Part shown: piece after piece, positions 58,086 through 64,000 of the stretch
Layout of the letters: every line of letters begins with the position of its first letter
Numbering within the stretch: the first letter of the stretch is position 1
NCBI RefSeq assembly: GCF_004765815.2
Contig: NZ_ML974127.1
Span: 1,280,927-1,344,926 of the forward strand
DNA: 64,000 nucleotides
DNA from: Halorussus salinus
GTDB taxonomy: Archaea; Halobacteriota; Halobacteria; Halobacteriales; Haladaptataceae
Direction of reading: 5' to 3'
Program-made: the position numbers and the translations under genes
The notes under the pieces: generated by a model
Seen by the model: the letters and a program-made list of their open reading frames with translations, nothing else
Told to the model about the DNA's origin: nothing
Database searches by the model: none

Positions 58086-59300
58086 TCAGAGGTAGCCTTT
58101 CACGCTCGCGTGGACGCCCATCGACTCGAACGTCTCTTCGAGGGCGTCCAAGACGACCGCGAGGTCCTGCTGGAGGTCGTACTCGCGGTACTTGCCGCCC
58201 GCCGACCCCTCGTTAATTTCCGTGACGTTGAGGATGCCGAGCATCGCGAGGTCGTCCAGATGCTCGCGGAGCCAGCGCGCCGTGAGCGAGTCCTTGCCCG
58301 CGGCGTCCGCCAAGGATTTGTACCGGGTGTAAATCTCGCGGGAGCGGGCGGGCGTGTCGCTCTCGGCTTCCAGCGTGGCGAGGGCGTAGACGACGAGGCG
58401 TTCGTGGTCGTTGAGGTCCGCGATGCCGCGGGCGACCTGCTCGCGTTCGAGGAGTTGCCGCCCGCGCCGGACGTGCTGTTCGGTGACCTCCTCGTCGTTC
58501 TGCTCGCGGGCGAGGTCGCCCGCTTTCAGGAGCAAGTCGAGGGCCTTGCGGGCGTCGCCGGACTCTTGGGCACCGAACGCGGCGCACAGCGGCACCACGT
58601 CGTCGGTCAGCACGTCGTCTTTGAACGCGACGTTCTTGCGCTGTTCGAGGACCGCGCGGAGTTCGTTGGCGTCGTACGTCGAGAAGGAGATGGCGCGCTC
58701 GCAGAGTGACGAGCGTACTTTCGGCGAGAGGGAGTCCCGAAAGGTGAGGTCGTTGCTGATGCCGATGAGTCCGATGCGGGCCTCGGTCAGATTCTCGTTC
58801 TCGCGGGCGCGGGAGAGTTGGTAGAGGATGGAGTCGTCCTTGAGGTGGTCGATTTCGTCCAGTACGATGAGGATGATGCCGCCCGCGTCGTCCAACTCCT
58901 GCCACATGATGTCGTAGACCTGCGACCGGGAGTAGCCGGTCTCGCTGATGTGGTTCGAGGGCGGTCGCATCGTGTTGACGAGGTTGCTGGCGACTCGGTA
59001 GGAGGAGTTCAGGCCGTCGCAGTTGATTATCTCGGTGCGAACGTCCAAGTCCTCGTACTCCTCGGCGTTGTCCTCTAGCTTGTTCAGGAGAAATCTGGTC
59101 GCGGCGGTCTTGCCGACGCCAGCCTTGCCGTAGAGAAAGATGTTGTCGGGTTGCTCGCCGTAGATGGCCGGTTGGAGCGCGCCGTGGTACTCCTCCAGTT
59201 CGTCGTCGCGTCCGACCAGCGTGTCGGGCGTGTAATCGTCCAACAGCGCCTCTCGATTGGTGTATGGAGAGTATTCCCTGACGAAATCGAAAGAGCCCAT
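58086..59300 (-). CDS. cdc6: Orc1/Cdc6 replication initiator
   Basis: A 404-residue AAA+ protein. Walker A GKAGVGKT (58-65), Walker B LIVLDEID (144-151), sensor 1 region LIGISNDL, and the C-terminal winged-helix domain (about 300-404) with ARSREIYTRYKSLADAAGKD. The family binds ORB repeats at archaeal origins and loads the MCM helicase. Directly upstream lie a pair of inverted 26-base ORB-like repeats with G-strings, so this protein most likely acts on its own origin. Haloarchaea have several paralogues; which one this is cannot be decided here. Confidence 0.9.
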   Translation of the reverse strand: MGSFDFVREYSPYTNREALLDDYTPDTLVGRDDELEEYHGALQPAIYGEQPDNIFLYGKAGVGKTAATRFLLNKLEDNAEEYEDLDVRTEIINCDGLNSSYRVASNLVNTMRPPSNHISETGYSRSQVYDIMWQELDDAGGIILIVLDEIDHLKDDSILYQLSRARENENLTEARIGLIGISNDLTFRDSLSPKVRSSLCERAISFSTYDANELRAVLEQRKNVAFKDDVLTDDVVPLCAAFGAQESGDARKALDLLLKAGDLAREQNDEEVTEQHVRRGRQLLEREQVARGIADLNDHERLVVYALATLEAESDTPARSREIYTRYKSLADAAGKDSLTARWLREHLDDLAMLGILNVTEINEGSAGGKYREYDLQQDLAVVLDALEETFESMGVHASVKGYL

Positions 59301-59351
59301 GGTACTCGTGGCCGAGTAGTGGGTCGGCCTTCAACTTGTCGAAACCACCCG

Positions 59352-59369
59352 TTCCGCTGATTCCGCTGA
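59352..59369 (+). repeat. TTCCGCTGA direct repeat in the origin region
   Basis: Two exact copies of TTCCGCTGA (59352-59360 and 59361-59369). The same word forms the core of the left ORB at 59412-59420, so this could be a weak or partial ORB between the cdc6 gene and the main repeat. Confidence 0.6.
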
Positions 59370-59396
59370 TTCATCTGAACGAGTTACTTAAGAAAC

Positions 59397-59422
59397 ACCC
59401 CCACCCCATCGTTCCGCTGAAT
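59397..59422 (+). repeat. Origin recognition box, left (ORB-L)
   Basis: ACCCCCACCCC followed by ATCGTTCCGCTGAAT. It matches the right box in inverted orientation at 24 of 26 positions. The C-run here is G-rich on the other strand, which matches the G-string described at the ends of halophile ORBs. Confidence 0.8.
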
Positions 59423-59605
59423 ATCGTGAGAGATGGGGAGGGGAGGGTAGCCGTGGGGAGGCCTCTAGAGATGAAAACCTTCTTGTCCTAGCCATAGAAA
59501 TAGTATCCGCAAACCAGTCAAAGTAGCCTATTTCGACTATCCACTGTACGAAAGGAACCGAACCGCACTGGCCTCGCGTTCACCCACCCCTACGGTCCCG
59601 AGGAG
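59423..59605. other. Putative duplex-unwinding region between inverted ORBs
   Basis: 183 bases between the two boxes. It begins with a G-rich stretch (about 59432-59461) and continues with A+T-richer sequence (for example 59474-59550) that contrasts with the coding DNA. Together with the flanking boxes and the cdc6 gene it forms a probable replication origin. Confidence 0.65.
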
Positions 59606-59631
59606 ATTCAGAGGAACGACGGGGTGGGGGT
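59606..59631 (-). repeat. Origin recognition box, right (ORB-R, inverted)
   Basis: Read on the minus strand: ACCCCCACCCC then GTCGTTCCTCTGAAT, differing from the left box at two of 26 positions. It is oriented toward the left box, the arrangement typical of archaeal origins. Confidence 0.8.
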
Positions 59632-59641
59632 ATTTATATAC
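59632..59641 (+). promoter_or_regulatory. TATA box adjoining ORB-R
   Basis: ATTTATATAC directly after ORB-R. A transcript from it would begin near 59660 and run through the GH5-like gene with a leader of about 140 bases. Confidence 0.55.
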
Positions 59642-59797
59642 CTCGCGGAACAGACGAAACAGCGGAAATGGTGGCTCCGCGTACCACGGTCCGACGTGGC
59701 GCACGCCTCGACACATCGAACGCCGAAACTCCCTCGATGGTTACCTGTCGTCCGACCCGACCGAACGCTTTTGTCTGCGGCTTCGCTCTCGCTCCTC

Positions 59798-61126
59798 GTG
59801 GACGACGACGGAACCCGAGAGCGAACAGCGGCCCGCCGAGACGACACCCTCCACGGAGGTCGGCGCGACACCCCCCGAGACGAGTCGCTTCGCGGAGTCC
59901 GCGGAGCGGTCTACCTTCCCCAAAAAGACTGGAACGCCTACCAGATGTGGGCGAACTACGAGAACGAGACCATCGAGCGCGAACTGAGCTACGCCGCCCG
60001 ACTCCGCCTGAACAGCGTCCGGGTTTTCGCGTCCTACGAGTACTGGCGCGAGGAGGGCCCCACCTTCTTCGCCCACGTCGAACACTTCCTGACGACCTGC
60101 AAAGAACGAGGTATCCAACCGGTCGTCGCGCTCTTCGAGGCTCCGCCGGAGGCACCGCCGACCGACGGGAATTTGCACGCGACCGACCCGGAGAACGCTT
60201 TCGGCGTCCACTCGCCGTCCCGCCCCGAAATCCTCCAACCGCGAAACTGGAGGGGCTACGACCGCTCGCCGATTCACTTCGCGCGGCGCTGGGCACAGGA
60301 GTACGCCGAAGACGACCGCCTGCTGGCGACCGAAATCATGAACGAACCCGGCGACGTGCAACCTCGCCGGGATTTCGTACTGGACGCGCTCGAAACCGTC
60401 CGAGACGCCGCGCCGGAGGCCACGCTCACGATGGGCACCAAGGACGTGCGCTTCGCCCGCGTCTACGACCGCGACGACGCGCTCGACGCCTACCAGTTCC
60501 ACATGAACCTCCCAAAGAATCGCGCGGCGGCCCGCGAGTACGTCGGCGACCAGCGCGCGCTCGCCGACGAAATCGCCGCCGAGGTCGCCGGACGCGACGC
60601 GCCGAAACCGCTCTGGTGTACCGAGTGGCAACGCACCCTCGAGGAGCCACCGTCCCGATTCGCGCCGAACCTCGCCAGCCTCGCGCCCACCATCCGCGAA
60701 CTCCACGACGCGGGAACCCTCGACGGCGACTTCTTCTGGAGCCTGATGCTCCGCCCGGCGTACCTCCGAAGGCCCCGCGAGAAGGGTCGCGTCAACGGCC
60801 TGTTCCACGAGGAGGGCGCGGTCTACTCCCTCCTCGACGCCGAGACCATCGCCGGGCGGGGACTCGACCTCCCGGACCGCCACGCCTTCCCCGACGCGTG
60901 GCGCGCGCATCGGTTTCCGTATCCCCGCGACGCGGAAGTCGCGCAGGTCGACGCCACGGACCGCGACGTGAACGCGGAAGTCGCGCAGACCGACGCCACG
61001 GACCGCGACTCGAAGGCGGCCGGACTCGGAACGGGCCGCGAGTCCGATCTTCGGAACTTACGCGAGGCGCTGTCGAAGCGAATCCGACGGACGTTCGGTC
61101 TCGACTCCGAGGAGGGCGACGAGTAG
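59798..61126 (+). CDS. Glycoside hydrolase, GH5-like TIM barrel
   Basis: A 442-residue protein if the GTG at 59798 is used. The barrel begins at GVRGAVYLPQKDWNAYQMW; likely acid/base Glu in TEIMNEPGD and nucleophile Glu in LWCTEWQ, in the order of clan A hydrolases (GH5 and relatives). No signal peptide, so possibly cytosolic. The C-terminal tail carries two copies of a 14-residue repeat (AEVAQ(V/T)DATDRD). Start is uncertain: the frame is open further upstream to the origin region, but has no ATG. It lies on the right side of the putative origin. Confidence 0.65.
   Translation: MDDDGTRERTAARRDDTLHGGRRDTPRDESLRGVRGAVYLPQKDWNAYQMWANYENETIERELSYAARLRLNSVRVFASYEYWREEGPTFFAHVEHFLTTCKERGIQPVVALFEAPPEAPPTDGNLHATDPENAFGVHSPSRPEILQPRNWRGYDRSPIHFARRWAQEYAEDDRLLATEIMNEPGDVQPRRDFVLDALETVRDAAPEATLTMGTKDVRFARVYDRDDALDAYQFHMNLPKNRAAAREYVGDQRALADEIAAEVAGRDAPKPLWCTEWQRTLEEPPSRFAPNLASLAPTIRELHDAGTLDGDFFWSLMLRPAYLRRPREKGRVNGLFHEEGAVYSLLDAETIAGRGLDLPDRHAFPDAWRAHRFPYPRDAEVAQVDATDRDVNAEVAQTDATDRDSKAAGLGTGRESDLRNLREALSKRIRRTFGLDSEEGDE
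60932..61015 (+). repeat. 42-base in-frame tandem repeat in the GH5-like gene
   Basis: GCGGAAGTCGCGCAG begins at 60932 and again at 60974; the two 42-base units (14 codons) are nearly identical. They sit in the tail after the catalytic barrel. Confidence 0.8.
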
Positions 61127-61185
61127 TCGGCCGGGAGCGCACCGACGACGAACAGTCACTCCGGAGCGTGCCGACGGCCCGGCGG

Positions 61186-61512
61186 TCAGTCCCGCTCGTC
61201 GTCCTCGCCGGGGAGTCGGCGGACTGCCTTCTCCCACCTGTCCTTGGCGGCCTGTCCGGGGTCGGCGAACGGGTCGTAGGTGATGTCCTCGGGCGTCCCG
61301 AGGTGCGTCCCTTCGTCGTCGCCGGTCGCCGTCCGCCAGAGGCCGACCACCGCCGCGACGGCCACCGACCCGAACAGGAACGCCAACGCGACGCTGGCGG
61401 TATCGTCGAGCGGAAGCGCCACGAAGACGAGGAGCAACGAGAGCGCGACCAGTTGGAACCCGCAGACGAGGAGTCCGAGCGAGCCGCCAGAAAATTCGAT
61501 ACTCCTCGCCAT
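61186..61512 (-). CDS. Small membrane protein of unknown function
   Basis: A 108-residue protein with two transmembrane segments (about 11-32 and 40-58) and a hydrophilic C-terminal half (GTHLGTPEDITYDPFADPGQAAKDRWEKAV...). Similar short proteins are common in haloarchaea, but I recognise no family. It converges with the GH5-like gene. A monocistronic gene. Confidence 0.6.
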   Translation of the reverse strand: MARSIEFSGGSLGLLVCGFQLVALSLLLVFVALPLDDTASVALAFLFGSVAVAAVVGLWRTATGDDEGTHLGTPEDITYDPFADPGQAAKDRWEKAVRRLPGEDDERD

Positions 61513-61650
61513 CTCGCTTTCGAGTAGTCCGACCGCAGACTAATACTTTTTCACGCGATTCCCACACGAATCGCCGAATCGGGTCACTGACGAGCGATTA
61601 CGCCACCACGACGATAGAAAAGAGACTCCAGCAGAGGAGCGCCGACCCGT

Positions 61651-61716
61651 CTACAGGACGATGCCTTTCTCGTGGAGCAACTTCTACAGGACGATGCTCT
61701 TCTTGCGGACCATCTC
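61651..61716 (-). repeat. 33-base tandem duplication of the aldehyde dehydrogenase 3' end
   Basis: The end of the gene (61684-61716) and the copy just downstream (61651-61683) share TCTACAGGACGATGC and similar following bases. On the minus strand the copy reads, in frame after the TAG stop, KLLHEKGIVL and a second TAG; the gene itself ends in RKKSIVL. Confidence 0.8.
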
Positions 61717-63114
61717 CTCGATGGTCGTGTGCAGGCCCTGCCGACCGATGCCCGAGGCCTTGTTCCCGCCGAAGGGGATGTCGCCGAGGCCGTGACTCGG
61801 GGCACCGTTGATGCGCACCGCTCCGGCGTCCAGCTCGTCGCTCAACTCCATCGCGCGGTCGTAGTCGCTCGTGAAGACGGCGGCGTCGAGCGCGAGGTCG
61901 CCCCGGTTCGCTATCTCGACGGCCTGCTCTTCGTCCTCGAAGGTCGTGACCGCCGCGACCGGACCGAACTGCTCCTCGTGGACGATGCGGGCGTCGTGGG
62001 GGACGTTCGCCAGTAGGGTCGGCTCGAAGTGAGCGCCGTCGCGCTCGCCGCCGCGAACGAGGTCCGCACCCTTCTCCACGGCGTCCTCGACTAGCTCCTC
62101 GACCCACTCGGCCTGCCCCTCGTTGATGAGCGGCCCCATCGTGGTGTCCTCCTCGAAGAGGTCGCCGGGTTGCCAGCTATCCATCTCGGCTTCCAGCAGG
62201 TCAACGATTTCGTCGTGAACCTCCTCGTGAGCCAACACTCGGCTCACCGCGGAACAGCGCTGTCCGGCGTACTTGAACGACCCTTTGGCGCACTGCCCGG
62301 CCACGTCGCCCAAATCGGCGTCGGGGAAGACGACCGCGGGCGCGTTCCCGCCCAGTTCCATGTGGAGATTGACCATGCCGCTCTCCTTGGCGACGTGCTT
62401 GCCCGCGCCGCTGGAACCGGTCATCGAGATGGCGTTCACGCGCTCGTCGCCCGAGAGAACGTCGCCGATGTCGCTCGCGTTGCCGGAGACGAAATTGAAC
62501 GCGCCGTCCGGCAGGTCCAACTCCGAGATTACGTCGGCCAGAATCGCGGCGCTGACCGGCGTGTCGCTCGCGGGCTTGAGGATTACCGAGTTCCCGGCGG
62601 CCATCGCGGGCGCGACCGACAGCGCGGTGGTCGAGACCGGGTAGTTGTACGGCGTAATCGCCAGCACGGTGCCGATTGGCTCGTGCTTGACGATGGCCTC
62701 CCAGCCCTCGTGTCCGGCGGTCGTGCCCTCGCGGAACTCGCCCTTGAGCGAGCGGGCCTCCTCCTTCGCGCGGCGGAACCGCTCGGCGGCGCTCTCGACC
62801 TCGCCGCGGGCCGACGAGATTGGCTTGCCCGCCTCGCGGACGATTACCTCCGCGAGTTCCTCCTTGCGCTCGAGCAGGCCCTCGGCGATGGCTTCGAGCC
62901 ATTCGACGCGCTGGGGGATGGTCGTCTCGCGCAGTTCCGACTGGGCGCGCTGTGCCGCCGCGAGCGCGTCGTCGGCCTGCTCGGGGCTGGCGGCCGCGAC
63001 CTGCGCGAACGACCCGCCGTCCGCGAGGTCGGTGACTTCGAGCACGTCGTCGGCCTCGTGCCATTCACCGTCGATGTAGAGGCGCTCCCGGCGCTGGAGT
63101 GGTTGTTGGGACAT
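61684..63114 (-). CDS. Aldehyde dehydrogenase (possibly GapN-type)
   Basis: A 476-residue NAD(P)-dependent aldehyde dehydrogenase. Cofactor loop VLAITPYNYPVSTTALSVAPAMAAGNSVILKP; catalytic Glu253 in MELGGNAP and catalytic Cys287 in GQRCSAVSR. The TPYNYP signature and length resemble the non-phosphorylating glyceraldehyde-3-phosphate dehydrogenase/succinate-semialdehyde group. The exact aldehyde is uncertain. Cytosolic. The start at 63114 (MSQQPLQRRERLYIDGEW) is chosen over an ATG two codons upstream. Its 3' end is duplicated in frame. Confidence 0.85.
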   Translation of the reverse strand: MSQQPLQRRERLYIDGEWHEADDVLEVTDLADGGSFAQVAAASPEQADDALAAAQRAQSELRETTIPQRVEWLEAIAEGLLERKEELAEVIVREAGKPISSARGEVESAAERFRRAKEEARSLKGEFREGTTAGHEGWEAIVKHEPIGTVLAITPYNYPVSTTALSVAPAMAAGNSVILKPASDTPVSAAILADVISELDLPDGAFNFVSGNASDIGDVLSGDERVNAISMTGSSGAGKHVAKESGMVNLHMELGGNAPAVVFPDADLGDVAGQCAKGSFKYAGQRCSAVSRVLAHEEVHDEIVDLLEAEMDSWQPGDLFEEDTTMGPLINEGQAEWVEELVEDAVEKGADLVRGGERDGAHFEPTLLANVPHDARIVHEEQFGPVAAVTTFEDEEQAVEIANRGDLALDAAVFTSDYDRAMELSDELDAGAVRINGAPSHGLGDIPFGGNKASGIGRQGLHTTIEEMVRKKSIVL

Positions 63115-63292
63115 ACACACCCCTTTGCGCTCCGCGGGTAAAATATTTACTCAAGAGCGGATTAACGACGATTATCGGTGTAGAATTCGCGGCGGCCTCC
63201 TCGTCCGTGCCTTTTCGACGGTTCGGTCCGAGGAGGCACCCCACCAGCGGTGACCCCCGACGCTTTTCTCGTCACGCTTCGAGTCGCCGGAC

Positions 63293-64000
63293 GTGACCGA
63301 GGAGCAGACCCACACCGAGACCCCAATCCACAGCGAGACCACGACCCGCGCACCACCGCCGACGGTCGCGGCCTGCCAGATGGCGGTCGCGGACCTCGAC
63401 GTGGCGGCGAACCTCGACGCCGTCTGCGAGCGCGTGACCGACCTCGCTCCGAACGCAGACCTCGCGCTCTTCCCCGAGTACGCCCTGACGGGATTCGTCG
63501 GCGACGAGCGAATCCACGACGCCGCGCTCGCGCGCGACGCCCCCGAACTCGGCCGACTGGCCGACCTCGCGGCCGCGACCGACACGGCGCTCCTCGTCGG
63601 GTTCGTCGAGGAGGCCGCCGACGAGTCCGGCGGGGGCCGCGAGTACTACAACGCCGCGGCGTACCTCGACCCGCACAGCGACCGCGGCGACGGCGAAGTC
63701 GGAGCCGAGACCGGGACCGATGCAGTCGAGACCACCGTCTACCGCAAGCGCCACCTCTGGGGCGACGAGGAGGCCCTCCTCGAACCGGGCGACGAGCGCG
63801 TCACGGTCGAGACGCCGGTCGGGACCGCGGCCCTGCTAACCTGCTTCGACCTCAACTTCGTCGGCGAGAGCGCGGCGTTCGCCACTCCGGACGTGGAGGC
63901 ACTGCTCGTCGTCGGCGCGTGGCCCGCGGCCCACAGCCAGAACTGGAAACTCCTCTTACGCGCCCGCGCGCTCGACGGGGTTCGCTGGGTCGTCGGTGCG
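63293..64000 (+). CDS. Carbon-nitrogen hydrolase (nitrilase superfamily), 5' part
   Basis: The first 236 codons of a gene that continues past the window. The catalytic triad is visible: Glu62 in FPEYALTGF, Lys152 in YRKRHLW and Cys184 in LTCFDLNF. The superfamily hydrolyses nitriles, amides or carbamoyl groups; the sub-group is not clear. It begins with GTG at 63293 after an A+T-poor gap; the N-terminal 24 residues are Thr/Pro-rich and not part of the fold. Confidence 0.85.
   Translation, partial: MTEEQTHTETPIHSETTTRAPPPTVAACQMAVADLDVAANLDAVCERVTDLAPNADLALFPEYALTGFVGDERIHDAALARDAPELGRLADLAAATDTALLVGFVEEAADESGGGREYYNAAAYLDPHSDRGDGEVGAETGTDAVETTVYRKRHLWGDEEALLEPGDERVTVETPVGTAALLTCFDLNFVGESAAFATPDVEALLVVGAWPAAHSQNWKLLLRARALDGVRWVVGA

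Noticed and set aside
59668-61527. ATG-started 619-codon ORF after the origin TATA box
   Set aside because: The promoter position is attractive, but the product is Arg/Pro-rich and out of frame with the GH5-like motifs.

Overview
The window is chromosomal DNA from a haloarchaeon (class Halobacteria). The evidence is the very high G+C content, acidic proteins throughout, many leaderless genes with TTTAWA- or TTAAGT-type TATA boxes, twin-arginine (Tat) lipoprotein signals, and typical haloarchaeal families: a HalX response regulator, an RNA polymerase epsilon-like protein, DUF7504/DUF7521/DUF7260-type proteins, a halocyanin, BGTF-type surface proteins and an S-layer glycoprotein. The content resembles Halorussus or a relative, but that is a guess. 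No rRNA, tRNA, IS transposase or CRISPR array was recognised.

Layout. 1-7,073: cytochrome P450 fragment, zinc-ribbon protein, lipoprotein, and leftward membrane genes ending with an ABC exporter operon (ATPase, ABC-2 permease fused to a PrsW-like protease, second permease). 7,074-10,030: a BAAT-type lipoprotein hydrolase and an RNAP-epsilon-like gene amid four copies of a 54-74 bp TTTAAGT-hairpin repeat. 10,031-18,100: HalX regulator, DUF7504-HTH protein, GlmU-like enzyme, DCC protein, ferredoxin, ferritin-like protein, MrfA-type helicase. 18,160-22,360: membrane protein, CxxC-less thioredoxin, then an uncharacterised three-gene cluster behind two DtxR/IdeR-like palindromes. 22,413-28,801: RND exporter plus TrmB regulator behind a perfect palindrome, a CBS-domain remnant, a rhodanese lipoprotein and a small membrane/DUF7504 operon. 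28,925-36,098: GNAT, zinc alcohol dehydrogenase, ADP-forming acetyl-CoA synthetase with its phosphotransacetylase-like partner, and ATP-type PEP carboxykinase. 36,130-36,990: an A+T-richer island with a DUF6338 gene and a 42-codon ORF. 36,999-45,332: small membrane proteins, DUF123 protein, YbaK deacylase, MFS carrier, trehalose-6-phosphate synthase, PfkB kinase, sugar isomerase. 45,497-57,252: cell-surface block (halocyanin, CARDB-type protein, BGTF-domain protein, S-layer glycoprotein) and a second RND exporter. 57,406-61,126: Orc1/Cdc6 gene next to a probable replication origin (two inverted 26-bp ORBs with G-strings, 183 bp apart), then a GH5-like hydrolase. 61,186-64,000: membrane protein, aldehyde dehydrogenase, and a nitrilase-superfamily gene cut by the window edge.

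Structures that gene calls do not explain: (i) the four-copy TTTAAGT-hairpin element; (ii) the iron-box-like cluster of unknown proteins; (iii) three loci with a related GCGGT-rich element next to G+C-rich hairpins; (iv) three genes whose 3' end, stop codon included, is tandemly duplicated downstream; (v) the inverted ORB pair; (vi) the palindromic operator ahead of the RND-TrmB operon. All functional statements come from reading the sequence and from family knowledge; no search was run.
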